Source of the DNA: Anaeroplasma bactoclasticum
GTDB lineage: Bacteria > Bacillota_I > Bacilli_A > Acholeplasmatales > Anaeroplasmataceae
Assembly: GCF_003550015.1 (NCBI RefSeq)
Contig: NZ_QXEV01000008.1
Span: 17,429 to 81,428, forward strand
Length of the DNA stretch: 64,000 bases
Direction of reading: 5' to 3'
The notes under the pieces are model-generated. The model saw nothing but the letters and a program-made list of their open reading frames with translations, made no database searches and had not been told where the DNA came from. The position numbers and the translations under genes are program-made. Of the stretch, positions 18,764 to 27,764 are shown in pieces; within the stretch, counting starts at the first letter, position 1, and each line of letters opens with the position of its first letter.

Positions 18764-19378
18764 ATGAGAGCGGTATTAATTCTATTTGATATATTAAAAC
18801 TGAATAAAGAGGATTTATGTGATTCTTTAATTATAGGTGTTGATCGAGGTGCTTATAATGCAATATCTTTTGGGATTAAGCCAGATATATCTATTGGTGA
18901 CTTTGATAGTGTTAATGATGAAGAATTTAAAGAAATAGCTAAAAACTCAAAGAGCGTTATTAAGCTGAATCCAATTAAAGATAAAACGGATACAGAAGAA
19001 GCTATTAATCTAGTTAAAGGATATGATGAAATAGTAATACTTGGTGGTATTCAAGGAAAAAGAATAGAGCATTTCTATGCCAATTTAATGCTATTATTAA
19101 AATATCCAAATGTAAAAATTAAAGATGATAGATCTTTAATTGAAGTAAAGGATAAATCCTTTATTCCAAATAAGGATTATAAATTCATATCTTTATTCTC
19201 TATAGATGAAGAGGCTATTATTTCTATATCTGGTATGAAATATAATCTAGAAAATTATCATTTAAAAAAGATAGATGCAACCCTAGGTTGTTCAAATGAA
19301 ATCATAAATAATCCTATAGTTAATATTCATTCTGGTAGACTTTTAGTCATATCCTCTAAAGACGATGAAAAGCTTTAG
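18764..19378 (+). CDS. thiN: Thiamine pyrophosphokinase
   Basis: A 204-residue thiamine pyrophosphokinase that converts thiamine to thiamine diphosphate. The magnesium/ATP motifs GDFDS (near 45-50) and KTDTEEAI (near 72-79), and the GGIQGKRIEH stretch near 92-101, are characteristic. It is shorter than many homologues but complete. It sits between mutS2 and the MATE gene, which overlaps its end. It connects functionally with the TPP-regulated thiamine transporter ThiT at 43.9 kb: imported thiamine would be activated by this enzyme. Confidence 0.93.
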   Translation: MRAVLILFDILKLNKEDLCDSLIIGVDRGAYNAISFGIKPDISIGDFDSVNDEEFKEIAKNSKSVIKLNPIKDKTDTEEAINLVKGYDEIVILGGIQGKRIEHFYANLMLLLKYPNVKIKDDRSLIEVKDKSFIPNKDYKFISLFSIDEEAIISISGMKYNLENYHLKKIDATLGCSNEIINNPIVNIHSGRLLVISSKDDEKL

Positions 19379-20666
19379 ACAGTATTTAATTCCATCGATT
19401 ATCGCTCAGGTGTTTTTATCCTGTTATGCGATAGTTGATGGAATATTTATTGGCTATAGGATGAATGATTTAGGGCTTGCTGCTATAAATATAGCATGGC
19501 CAATTACAGCCTTCATTCAGGGTGTTGGGTTTGCTATAGGTATTTCAGCGGGTATTTATATTTCTAGATTAAAGGGATTAGGAGAAGAAGAAAAAATAAA
19601 AAAGCTAAAATCAGCTATTTTAGTTTATTTACTTGGAACCTCTATAGTATTAGGTATTCTTTTCTTTATATTAAAAACACCAATTCTTATTTTATTTAAG
19701 GCAGAAGGGGAAACCCTAGATGCTGCAAATCGTTATATTACCATTATTTTATATGGCTCTATTTTTCAGCTAATGGGATGCGGTATGGCACCATTAATTA
19801 AAAATTCTGGTCATGTAAGAACAGCTATGGTTGCAAGCTTACTTGCAACATTAACAAATTTAATCTTAGATTATTTATTAATATTCTTATTTGAATTTGG
19901 TCTTGAAGGAGCAGCTATCGCATCTGTAATTGCACAAGCGGTATCCTTTTTGATATGCTTTATTCCTTACGTAAGGGAAATGAAGGGCATTTTATTTGAT
20001 AAGGAATCGATAAAAGAAATATTTTTAGGAATGCTTGCGCCATTCATATTAAATTATTCTTATTCGATTATTATTATATTAACCAATGCCTTATGTGAAG
20101 CCTACAGTGGAGATAGAGCAGTTGCTGCATATACGGTATTATCTTATTTGTTATATGTAGTAAGTGCGATTGCACAAGGTACAAGTGATGCTATTCAGCC
20201 TTTGTTTTCTTATCATTCTTCTAAAGAAGAATATAAGATTATTCATAAGTATTTTTATAAATGCTTAATTATAAGCTTTTCTTTAGTAATGTTATTTAGT
20301 GTTATTTTCTATTTTACAAAAAAGCCAATTGCAATTCTTTATGGCTTGAGTAATGATGGAATGAATATATATAATGAGGCATTATTATTCTATTTATTTG
20401 GATTTATTTTTGTGTCATTCAACAAGGTTACATGTTCTTATTTATATTCCATAAATAAAAAATTATTAGCCAATATATTAGTATTATCTGAACCACTTAT
20501 CTTAACTCCAGCATTATATTTTATATTTGTTAGCCAAGTTGGCTTAATTGGGCTTTGGATATCATTTTTGGTAATACAGGCTATATTAGCATGCATATCC
20601 TTTGCATTTTACTTTATTTCAAGGAGGGGATTTAATGGACGGTCTATTGATAGTAGACAAGCCTAA
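19365..20666 (+). CDS. MATE-family efflux protein
   Basis: A 433-residue multidrug and toxin extrusion type transporter with about 12 membrane helices. The N-terminal FRQYLIPSIIAQVFLSCYAIVDGIFIGYRMNDLGLAAINIAWP is the classic MATE opening, and the second half repeats the pattern from about residue 220. Cation-coupled drug export is the family role; the substrate is not predictable. ATG 19365 lies inside the end of thiN, and the 3' end overlaps truB by 32 bases, giving a tightly packed operon from mutS2 to ribF. Confidence 0.92.
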   Translation: MKSFRQYLIPSIIAQVFLSCYAIVDGIFIGYRMNDLGLAAINIAWPITAFIQGVGFAIGISAGIYISRLKGLGEEEKIKKLKSAILVYLLGTSIVLGILFFILKTPILILFKAEGETLDAANRYITIILYGSIFQLMGCGMAPLIKNSGHVRTAMVASLLATLTNLILDYLLIFLFEFGLEGAAIASVIAQAVSFLICFIPYVREMKGILFDKESIKEIFLGMLAPFILNYSYSIIIILTNALCEAYSGDRAVAAYTVLSYLLYVVSAIAQGTSDAIQPLFSYHSSKEEYKIIHKYFYKCLIISFSLVMLFSVIFYFTKKPIAILYGLSNDGMNIYNEALLFYLFGFIFVSFNKVTCSYLYSINKKLLANILVLSEPLILTPALYFIFVSQVGLIGLWISFLVIQAILACISFAFYFISRRGFNGRSIDSRQA

Positions 20667-21501
20667 GGGCATAACAAGTCAAAGTGTTTGTCTTAAGCTT
20701 AAAAGAATATTAGGTGCCAAAAAATGTGGCCATAATGGTACATTAGATCCTAATGCGACTGGCGTTATGGTTGTTGCAGTTGATTCTGCAACAAAGCTTT
20801 TAAAGCTTATTCATGAGCATGATAAGGAATATATTGCAACAATAGTCTTTGGACTTGATTCTAATACCTTAGATATGGATTCGGATATAACGAAAGATAT
20901 TTCTATGAATCCATCTATTAAAAATATTCAATTAGCATTAGAGGAATTAAAATCTAGAAAAACTCAAATTCCACCTTTAACTAGTGCAGTTAAAATAGAT
21001 GGAATGAAGCTATATGAATATCAAAGAAAGGGAATTGATGTTAAAGTACCTAGCCGTAATGTGGAATTAAAGGAATATGAGATTTTATCGGATTTAAGAT
21101 TCATTAATAATCACTATGAGATAGATATTAAAATATCTGTATCTAAAGGATATTTTGTTAGAAGCCTTGCAAGAGACTTAGGTGAATTATTAGGTGGTTG
21201 TGCCATATTAAAGGATTTAAGAAGAACAAAAAGTGGAGAATATAAAATAGAGGATGCTATACCTTTAGATAATATTACTAAAGATAATATTATTCCTATA
21301 TTTTCATTTTTTGATTTACCTAAGGTATATGTTAAGGATTATATGATTCCTTTAGTTAAAAATGGAATTACTATGGATGAAAGACAAACAAGTATTCATG
21401 GTACATTCTATGTAGATTCAAGCATGGGTATTTTAGCTATTTATGAAGAAGTAGATAATTTAAAATATAAGCCTATTTTAATATTTAAGGAGGGAAAATA
21501 A
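20635..21501 (+). CDS. truB: tRNA pseudouridine(55) synthase
   Basis: A 288-residue pseudouridine synthase that makes the universal pseudouridine 55 in the T-loop of tRNA. The catalytic Asp is in GHNGTLDPNATGVM (near 38-51), with further motifs in KDKEYIATIVFG, PPLTSAVKIDGMKLYEYQRKG and GYFVRSLARDLGE. The start ATG 20635 follows CAAGGAGGGG; an in-frame ATG 20602 lies before this site and is rejected. Overlap with the MATE gene and a one-base overlap with ribF indicate translational coupling. Confidence 0.95.
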   Translation: MDGLLIVDKPKGITSQSVCLKLKRILGAKKCGHNGTLDPNATGVMVVAVDSATKLLKLIHEHDKEYIATIVFGLDSNTLDMDSDITKDISMNPSIKNIQLALEELKSRKTQIPPLTSAVKIDGMKLYEYQRKGIDVKVPSRNVELKEYEILSDLRFINNHYEIDIKISVSKGYFVRSLARDLGELLGGCAILKDLRRTKSGEYKIEDAIPLDNITKDNIIPIFSFFDLPKVYVKDYMIPLVKNGITMDERQTSIHGTFYVDSSMGILAIYEEVDNLKYKPILIFKEGK

Positions 21502-22406
21502 TGGAGATTATTTATGTTAAAAATAATGATATAAAGCCTATTAAGGATCCCTTATGCTGTGCAGTTGGTAACTTTGATGGTGTTCATTTAGGTCATCAAA
21601 TGCTAATTAATGAGGCTAAGAATCATTCTTTAAAGAGCGCTGTATTAACATTCTATCCTCATCCTTCGGTATTTTTAAAAAAAATAAAGAATTATCCTCT
21701 TTTAACACCTATGAATATAAAGCAAGATATTATTGAATCCTTAGGAGTAGATTATTTAATCATTTTTGAATTTAATGATGAAATAGCGAAATACTCTAAG
21801 GATGAATTCATAGACATTATGAAAAGGCTAAATATTAAGTCTGTTGTTTGTGGATATGATTTTACTTTTGGCTATAAGGCATTAGGTAATGTTTCAGATT
21901 TAAAGAATAATTTTATGGTTTATGTTATTCCTAAATATGTACTTGATGATGTAAGGGTATCCTCAAGCTATATAAGAGAATTATTATCTTACGGAAATAT
22001 TTATGATGCTAAAAGGTTTTTAGGTAGAGATTATACCATTCGTGGTAGAGTAATTTATGGATCTATGCAGGGGAGATTAATAGGTTTTCCTACCGCAAAT
22101 GTATTTCATGATGGGTATTTTTTACCTAGAAATGGCGTATATTTTGTATCTGTTTTATATAAGAATAAGAAGTATTATGGAATGTGTAATATAGGACATA
22201 ATCCAACATTCAATTTTCAAACAGAATTAAGAGTTGAGGTTCATATTTTTGATATGGATTTAGATATTTATGATGAAGTAATTGATGTATCTTTTTTAAA
22301 AGAAATAAGAGATGAGAAGAAGTTCCAATCTATTGATGAGCTTAAATGTCAATTACTTAAGGATAAAGAGATGTGTATTTCCTTAAGTAAAGAAATAAAG
22401 GATTAA
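21501..22406 (+). CDS. ribF: Bifunctional riboflavin kinase / FAD synthetase
   Basis: A 301-residue RibF. The N-terminal adenylyltransferase domain has GNFDGVHLGHQ (near 24-34) and the VSSSYIRELL ISSTxIR-type motif (near 154-163). The C-terminal flavokinase domain starts at about 175 and shows GFPTANV and the RVEVHIFDMDLDIYD stretch. It makes FMN and FAD from riboflavin. The truB-ribF-rpsO order is widely conserved in Bacillota. FAD/FMN made here would supply, among others, the flavin subunit of the hydrogenase encoded nearby. Confidence 0.96.
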   Translation: MEIIYVKNNDIKPIKDPLCCAVGNFDGVHLGHQMLINEAKNHSLKSAVLTFYPHPSVFLKKIKNYPLLTPMNIKQDIIESLGVDYLIIFEFNDEIAKYSKDEFIDIMKRLNIKSVVCGYDFTFGYKALGNVSDLKNNFMVYVIPKYVLDDVRVSSSYIRELLSYGNIYDAKRFLGRDYTIRGRVIYGSMQGRLIGFPTANVFHDGYFLPRNGVYFVSVLYKNKKYYGMCNIGHNPTFNFQTELRVEVHIFDMDLDIYDEVIDVSFLKEIRDEKKFQSIDELKCQLLKDKEMCISLSKEIKD

Positions 22407-22423
22407 TTTCTTGAAAATTTTTC

Positions 22424-22452
22424 TTGAATTTCACATCTGATTTAGGTATAAT
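22424..22452 (+). promoter_or_regulatory. rpsO promoter
   Basis: TTGAAT (22424-22429), 17-base spacer, TATAAT (22447-22452), between ribF and rpsO. Confidence 0.75.
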
Positions 22453-22458
22453 TATTTC

Positions 22459-22506
22459 GTGCGTGTGCCAGGTGCGGGGATCTCCGTCCCACTCTTAGCA
22501 TATCGT
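22459..22506 (+). promoter_or_regulatory. Possible structured leader (S15-binding?) upstream of rpsO
   Basis: Between promoter and start lies a GC-rich stretch unlike the surrounding AT-rich DNA, with GTGCGGGG and CCGTCCCAC able to pair around an ATCT loop. S15 leaders that bind S15 for autoregulation are known in several bacterial groups. I infer such an element from position and structure, not from a recognised consensus. Confidence 0.45.
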
Positions 22507-22534
22507 GAATATTTATAATAGGAGGAAAATTACA

Positions 22535-22804
22535 ATGGCTTTAACAAAGGAAGTAAAGGCAAAGTTAGTTGCTGAATACGGAAAGAATGCAAATGACACT
22601 GGTTCTACAGAGGTTCAGATTGCTATTCTTACTTATGAAATTAATGAATTAAATGAGCATTTCCAGACTCATATTCATGATTTCTCTTCTAAGCGTGGTC
22701 TTATGAAGAAGATTGGTCAGAGAAAGGCTTTATTAGCTTATTTAAAGGCTAACGATCTTAAGGCTTACGAAGAATTAATCAAGAAGCTAGGATTACGTCG
22801 ATAA
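22535..22804 (+). CDS. rpsO: 30S ribosomal protein S15
   Basis: An 89-residue S15, exactly the family length. It binds the central domain of 16S rRNA early in 30S assembly. The conserved DTGSTEVQIAILT, LNEHFQTHIHDFSSKRGL and IGQRKALLAYLK motifs are intact. The start ATG 22535 follows AATAGGAGGAAAATTACA; an in-frame GTG 22505 is upstream of this site. A strong terminator follows at 22809-22835. Confidence 0.98.
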   Translation: MALTKEVKAKLVAEYGKNANDTGSTEVQIAILTYEINELNEHFQTHIHDFSSKRGLMKKIGQRKALLAYLKANDLKAYEELIKKLGLRR

Positions 22805-22808
22805 TCGG

Positions 22809-22835
22809 AAAAACACCCGTTTGGGTGTTTTTTTT
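22809..22835 (+). terminator. rpsO terminator
   Basis: AAACACCC and GGGTGTTT around a GTTT loop with a T run of about eight. Confidence 0.92.
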
Positions 22836-22840
22836 ACTCC

Positions 22841-22856
22841 AAAACGTTATCGTTTT
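22841..22856. repeat. Perfect palindrome AAAACG-TTAT-CGTTTT
   Basis: A six-base-arm palindrome lies directly after the rpsO terminator and about 180 bp before the hydrogenase operon. It lacks a T tract of its own, so it may be an operator or a remnant hairpin. Confidence 0.4.
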
Positions 22857-22892
22857 AGATAATTCTATCCATCTTTTGTATTATTTGTTTTT

Positions 22893-22919
22893 AAAAGACG
22901 TAACATATGTCTTTTTTTT
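22893..22919 (+). terminator. Second hairpin with T tract upstream of the hydrogenase operon
   Basis: AAAAGAC and GTCTTTT around a nine-base loop, ending in a T7 run. It could be a back-up terminator for rpsO. Confidence 0.55.
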
Positions 22920-23036
22920 ATTAAAAAAAAGTCATTTTTCTCTTAATACTCTTTTAAAATAACAAAACTTTGATATAATATAATAGAATACGAATGAGCA
23001 AAGAAAGTATTTATACAATAATATAGGGGGTATAAT

Positions 23037-23522
23037 ATGGGTCGTTTAAGTATGGTTGCCCAAAAGCAGATTAATGAGATCATTTCTCGCTACAAAGATG
23101 AAGAAACTCCATTAATGCTAATTTTGAGTGACATCCAGAAGGAATATGGATATATTCCTCTTGAAGTACAAGAGCTAGTTTCTGAAAAGACAGGTATTCC
23201 TGTTGCAGAAATTTATGGCGTTGTTACTTTCTATTCTTACTTCTCCTTAGAGCCAAAAGGAAAGTATGTTATTGGTGTTTGTCTTGGTACAGCATGTTAT
23301 GTTAAGGGTTCGCAGATGGTTATTGATAAGTTTTCTGAACTTTTAAATATCAAGCCAGGTCAGACTACTGAAGATGGGTTATTCACATTAGATGCACTAC
23401 GTTGTATTGGTGCTTGTGGTATCGCCCCTGCAGTTTCAATTAATGGCAAGGTTTATTCTAAGGTTAGTGTAAACCAGGTTGCAGGAATTATTGAATCTTA
23501 TAGACAGGAGGCAAGCAAGTAA
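23037..23522 (+). CDS. [FeFe] hydrogenase NuoE-like 2Fe-2S subunit (HydC type)
   Basis: A 161-residue thioredoxin-fold 2Fe-2S protein like NuoE and the gamma subunit of trimeric NAD-linked hydrogenases. The four ligands appear as C-x4-C (CLGTAC, near 82-87) and C-x3-C (CIGAC, near 123-127). The N-terminal helical bundle (ISRYKDEETPLMLILSDIQKEYGYIP) is typical. ATG 23037 follows GGGGGTATAAT. The stop overlaps the next gene by one base. It shuttles electrons between the NuoF-like flavin subunit and the hydrogenase. Confidence 0.93.
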   Translation: MGRLSMVAQKQINEIISRYKDEETPLMLILSDIQKEYGYIPLEVQELVSEKTGIPVAEIYGVVTFYSYFSLEPKGKYVIGVCLGTACYVKGSQMVIDKFSELLNIKPGQTTEDGLFTLDALRCIGACGIAPAVSINGKVYSKVSVNQVAGIIESYRQEASK

Positions 23523-25405
23523 TGATTAAGAGCTTTGAAGAATTCAATGAAACAAGTCTTAAGTGCGTTGATTGTGTAACTAAGAAGTTTTCTGGTGCAG
23601 ATGGGAAGCGTCATTTACTAGTTTGTGGTGGTACAGGATGCTTATCTTCTAATTCAAATGAAATTCTAGAAACTTTACAGGCATTAATTAAAGAGAATCA
23701 TCTAGAGGACAAGGTAGATGCAAACAAAGTAGGCTGCTTTGGTTTCTGTTCTCAGGGTCCTTTCGTTAAGGTTTTACCTGAAGATACTTTATACCGTATG
23801 GTTAAGGTAGAAGATGCTAAAGAGATTATTGAAAAGGATATTATCGGCGGAGAAATCGTTGAGAGATTACTTTATGTAGATCCTCAGACTAAAGAGAAGG
23901 TTAAGAAGCAGGATGATATCACATTCTATAAGAAGCAAGTACGTATCGCATTACATGGATGTGGTACTATCAACCCAGAGAAGATCGAAGAGACTTTAGG
24001 TGTTGGCTCATTTAAGGGCTTAGAGCGTGCTCTACATATGAAGCAAGAGGACGTTATCAAAGAAGTATTAGACTCTGGTTTAAGAGGTAGAGGTGGCGGA
24101 GGCTTCCCTACTGGTAGAAAATGGCAGTTCGCCTTTGCACAGCAGAACGATGAAAAGTATGTTGTATGTAATGGTGATGAAGGAGATCCAGGTGCATTCA
24201 TGGATAGATCTATTCTTGAAGGTAACCCAATTGCAGTTATCGAAGGTATGATGATTGCTGGTTACGCTATTGGTGCAAAGAATGGTTATTTCTATGTTCG
24301 TGCAGAATATCCTATTGCTGTTGAACGTTTAAAGATTGCTATTAAGCAGGCTGAAGAGCTTGGCTTATTAGGTGACAATATTATGGGTACAGACTTCTCA
24401 TTTAGATGTCATTTAAGACTTGGTGCTGGTGCATTCGTTTGTGGTGAGGAAACAGCATTATTAAATTCTATTGAGGGTCAGCGTGGTATGCCACGTCCTC
24501 GTCCACCATTCCCTGCAGTTAAGGGTTTATGGGGCAAGCCAACAATTATTAACAACGTAGAAACTTTAGCTACAGTTCCATATATTTTAAGAGAAGGTGC
24601 AGCTAAGTTTGCAGCTTATGGTACTGAAAAGTCTAAGGGTACTAAGGTATTCGCTTTAGGTGGTAAGGTTAATAATGTAGGTCTAGTAGAGGTACCTATG
24701 GGAACTACTCTTCGTGAATTAATTTACGATATCGGTGGTGGTATCCCTAATGGAAAGAAGTTCAAGGCTATTCAGACAGGTGGTCCATCTGGTGGATGCT
24801 TAACTGTTGATGACCTTGATGCAGCTATCGATTATGATAACTTAATTGCTAGGGGCTCTATGATGGGTTCTGGTGGAGCTATCGTAATGGATGAAGACAA
24901 CTGTATGGTAGACGTTGCAAAGTTCTATATGGAATTTATTTGTGATGAATCTTGTGGTAAGTGCTCTCCATGCCGTATCGGTACTAAGAGAATGCTTGAA
25001 ATTCTTACAAGGATTACTGAAGGTAAGGGCACAATGCAGGATTTAGAGGATCTTGAGGAATTAGCACAGGCAGTTAAGGCCAACTCACTATGTGGATTAG
25101 GTCAGACTTCTGCTAACCCAATTGTATCTACAATGTCTAAGTTTAAGGATGAATACTTAGCTCATATCGTTGATAAGAAGTGCCCTGCTCATGTATGTAA
25201 GAACCTTATGGAGTATGTTATCAATAAGGACAAGTGTGTTGGTTGTGGTATTTGTGCAAAGAACTGTCCAGTTAATGCAATTACAAGAACTGACTACATT
25301 GCTCCAAATCATAAATTAGCTTCAATGGTTATCGATGCTACAAAGTGTGTAAAGTGTGGATTATGCCAGTCTCAGTGTAGACCTGGTGCAATCACTAAGG
25401 AATAA
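23522..25405 (+). CDS. [FeFe] hydrogenase NuoF-like FMN/NAD(H) subunit (HydB type)
   Basis: A 627-residue flavoprotein. It has an N-terminal thioredoxin-like 2Fe-2S domain (CGGTGC and VGCFGFC, residues 37-80), then the NuoF core. The NADH/FMN glycine loops are GLRGRGGGGFPTGRKW (near 182-197) and NGDEGDPGAFMDR (near 218-230), and CGKCSPCRIGTKR (near 480) ligates a 4Fe-4S cluster. The C-terminus adds two ferredoxin 4Fe-4S motifs (CVGCGICAKNCP and CVKCGLCQSQC). This architecture is that of subunit B of electron-bifurcating/confurcating hydrogenases, which couple NADH and reduced ferredoxin to H2. It is encoded between its partners. Confidence 0.95.
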   Translation: MIKSFEEFNETSLKCVDCVTKKFSGADGKRHLLVCGGTGCLSSNSNEILETLQALIKENHLEDKVDANKVGCFGFCSQGPFVKVLPEDTLYRMVKVEDAKEIIEKDIIGGEIVERLLYVDPQTKEKVKKQDDITFYKKQVRIALHGCGTINPEKIEETLGVGSFKGLERALHMKQEDVIKEVLDSGLRGRGGGGFPTGRKWQFAFAQQNDEKYVVCNGDEGDPGAFMDRSILEGNPIAVIEGMMIAGYAIGAKNGYFYVRAEYPIAVERLKIAIKQAEELGLLGDNIMGTDFSFRCHLRLGAGAFVCGEETALLNSIEGQRGMPRPRPPFPAVKGLWGKPTIINNVETLATVPYILREGAAKFAAYGTEKSKGTKVFALGGKVNNVGLVEVPMGTTLRELIYDIGGGIPNGKKFKAIQTGGPSGGCLTVDDLDAAIDYDNLIARGSMMGSGGAIVMDEDNCMVDVAKFYMEFICDESCGKCSPCRIGTKRMLEILTRITEGKGTMQDLEDLEELAQAVKANSLCGLGQTSANPIVSTMSKFKDEYLAHIVDKKCPAHVCKNLMEYVINKDKCVGCGICAKNCPVNAITRTDYIAPNHKLASMVIDATKCVKCGLCQSQCRPGAITKE

Positions 25406-25420
25406 GGGGGGGCGGAAAAA

Positions 25421-27196
25421 ATGGCTTTAATTAATATTAAAATTGAAGGCAAGCCTTATCAGGTTGAGCAAGGCTTAACTATTTTAGAGGCTGCTAGAAA
25501 ATGCGGATATGAAATTCCTACCCTATGTAATTTTAATAAGGACGAGTGCTCTTTAGCTTCTTGCCGTGTTTGTCTTGTTGAGGCTACAGGCGCTAGAGGC
25601 TTAGTTGCAGCTTGTGTATACCCAGTTTCTGAGGGTATGGAAATTAAGATTTCTTCTCCAAAGGCAACTAAGGCAAGAAGAATTTCTGTTGAATTAATTT
25701 TATCTAACCATTCCTTCCACTGTCAGCAGTGTGACAAGAATGGTCATTGTGAGTTATTACATGTAGCTCAGATGGTTGGTGCAAGAGAAGGTAAGTTCTT
25801 TGGTGAAAAGAGCCAAACTTTTGTTGACGACTTAAGTTCATCTATCGTTCGTGATACATCTAAGTGTATCCTTTGTGGTAGATGTGTTAAGAGATGTGTT
25901 GAAGCACACGGTACTGGTATCTTAGGCTTTGAAAAGAGAGGCTTTAAGACATTTGTTGCTCCTGCTGGAAACAGAAGCTTCAATGAATCTCCATGTTTAC
26001 TATGCGGTCAGTGTGTAAACGTATGTCCTACTGGCGCATTAATGGAAAAGAGCGAAATCTCTAAGGTTGATGAGGCTATGCAGGCTGGTAAGTTTGTTGT
26101 TGTACAGACAGCTCCAGCTGTACGTGCTGCATTAGGCGAAGAGTTCGGCTTACCAGTTGGTACTCCTGTAACAGGAAAGATGGTTGCAGCTTTACATCGT
26201 TTAGGCTTCGACCGTGTATATGATACAAACTTTGGTGCTGACTTAACAATTATGGAAGAAGCAACAGAGTTATTAGGAAGAATCAAGAATGGTGGAGCTC
26301 TACCAATGATTACTTCTTGTTCTCCAGGTTGGGTTAACTATGCAGAATATTTCTATCCAGAAGTATTAGATAATCTTTCCAGCTGTAAGTCTCCTCACCA
26401 GATGCAGGGTGCTATCATTAAGTCTTACTTTGCAAAGGAAAAGGGTATTGATCCAAAGGACATCTTCACAGTATCTATCATGCCATGTACTGCAAAGAAG
26501 CATGAAAAGGATAGAGCTGAGATGGAAGTTAATGGATTACGTGATGTAGATTGCGTATTAACTACTAGAGAGCTTGCAAGATTAATTAAGAGAAGTGGTA
26601 TTAACTTCACTAAGTTACCAGATGAAGAATATGATCAGGACATCATGGGCGATTATACTGGAGCAGGTGTAATCTTCGGTGTTACTGGTGGTGTTATGGA
26701 AGCTGCACTTCGTACAGCTTACAAGGTATTATCTGGTAAGGAAAGAGAACCAATCGAATTCACTGAAGTTCGTGGTCTTGAGGGCATTAAGGAAGCTGAA
26801 ATCGATCTTGGCGCAGCTAAGATTAAGGTTGCAGTTGCTTCTGGTATGAAGAATGCTAAGGTATTATTAGACCAGATTAAGGCAGGAACAAGCCCATATA
26901 CATTCATTGAAATTATGTGCTGTCCTGGCGGATGTATTAATGGTGGTGGTCAGCCATTCGTTAAGCCAATGCTAATGCCAAATGAGGATGATGATATCTA
27001 CGAGACATATAGAGCTAAGAGAGCTCAAGCATTATATTCTGAGGACGAAAGACAGGTATTACGTCAGTCTCATAATAATCCACAGATTAAGGAATTATAT
27101 GAGAAGTTCTTAGGTGAGCCAAACTCTCATGTTGCTCATGAGTTATTACATACTCATTACAATAAGAATAGAGAAAGATATCCTGAAAAGAAGTAA
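25421..27196 (+). CDS. hydA: [FeFe] hydrogenase catalytic subunit HydA
   Basis: A 591-residue group A [FeFe] hydrogenase that reduces protons to H2. Domains in order: N-terminal 2Fe-2S ferredoxin (CNFNKDECSLASCRVC); His/Cys 4Fe-4S (HCQQCDKNGHC); two 4Fe-4S motifs (CILCGRCVKRC and CLLCGQCVNVCP); and the H-cluster domain. The H-cluster motifs are TSCSPGW with Cys300, MPCTAKK with Cys356 and MCCPGGC with Cys501 and Cys505. A C-terminal helix contains the LHTHY tail seen in multimeric forms. ATG 25421 follows a G-rich ribosome site. The maturases HydE, HydF and HydG are not in the window and must be elsewhere. Confidence 0.97.
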   Translation: MALINIKIEGKPYQVEQGLTILEAARKCGYEIPTLCNFNKDECSLASCRVCLVEATGARGLVAACVYPVSEGMEIKISSPKATKARRISVELILSNHSFHCQQCDKNGHCELLHVAQMVGAREGKFFGEKSQTFVDDLSSSIVRDTSKCILCGRCVKRCVEAHGTGILGFEKRGFKTFVAPAGNRSFNESPCLLCGQCVNVCPTGALMEKSEISKVDEAMQAGKFVVVQTAPAVRAALGEEFGLPVGTPVTGKMVAALHRLGFDRVYDTNFGADLTIMEEATELLGRIKNGGALPMITSCSPGWVNYAEYFYPEVLDNLSSCKSPHQMQGAIIKSYFAKEKGIDPKDIFTVSIMPCTAKKHEKDRAEMEVNGLRDVDCVLTTRELARLIKRSGINFTKLPDEEYDQDIMGDYTGAGVIFGVTGGVMEAALRTAYKVLSGKEREPIEFTEVRGLEGIKEAEIDLGAAKIKVAVASGMKNAKVLLDQIKAGTSPYTFIEIMCCPGGCINGGGQPFVKPMLMPNEDDDIYETYRAKRAQALYSEDERQVLRQSHNNPQIKELYEKFLGEPNSHVAHELLHTHYNKNRERYPEKK

Positions 27197-27214
27197 TTTC
27201 TTTATAAAAAATTG

Positions 27215-27245
27215 GTGCTAACCTTTATTGGTTAGCACTTTTTTT
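27215..27245 (+). terminator. Terminator after the hydrogenase operon
   Basis: GTGCTAACC and GGTTAGCAC form a perfect nine-pair stem followed by a T7 run. Confidence 0.93.
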
Positions 27246-27287
27246 AAACAATTATGATATAATTTATACAAGAAAGAAGGCGATTTT

Positions 27288-27680
27288 ATGGAAGAAGTAT
27301 TAAAATTTTTAGAGGATTGTGGTACATATTTTTTAGCAACAATAGATAAGGATAAACCAAAGGTTAGACCTTTTGGTACTATTATGCTATATGAGAATCA
27401 TTTATATATCCAAACTGGTAAAGTAAAAAATGTATCTAAACAAATTGCATCTAATCCAAATGTTGAAGTATCAGCATTTAAGGATGGTAAATGGATAAGA
27501 GTTGAAGGAAAACTAAAAAGAGATGAAAGAGTAGAAGTTAAAAAAGCAATGCTTGATAAATATCCTACTCTAAGAGGCATGTATGATGAAAATGATGATA
27601 ATACAGAAGTATTATATTTTGAATCAGGTACTGCAACAATCTCTTCTTTTACAGCAAAACCTATAGTTATAAAGTTTTAA
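27288..27680 (+). CDS. Pyridoxamine 5'-phosphate oxidase-like flavoprotein
   Basis: A 130-residue protein of the split-barrel FMN-binding (PNPOx-like) superfamily. It has the typical opening FLEDCGTYFLATIDKDKPKVRPFGTIMLY, then IQTGKVKNVSKQIASNPNVEVSAF and the C-terminal strand pairs. Members of this short class bind FMN or F420 and include nitroimidazole-reductase-like proteins; the substrate cannot be assigned. It is a monocistronic gene starting at ATG 27288, with TATAAT at about 27257 and a hydrogenase terminator upstream. Confidence 0.85.
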   Translation: MEEVLKFLEDCGTYFLATIDKDKPKVRPFGTIMLYENHLYIQTGKVKNVSKQIASNPNVEVSAFKDGKWIRVEGKLKRDERVEVKKAMLDKYPTLRGMYDENDDNTEVLYFESGTATISSFTAKPIVIKF

Positions 27681-27764
27681 GTAAAAACCACTCCTAACTT
27701 GTTGAAAACCAACATATTTTTTTAGATATGTAAATAGTTATTATGATTTTGGAGCGTGATAATT

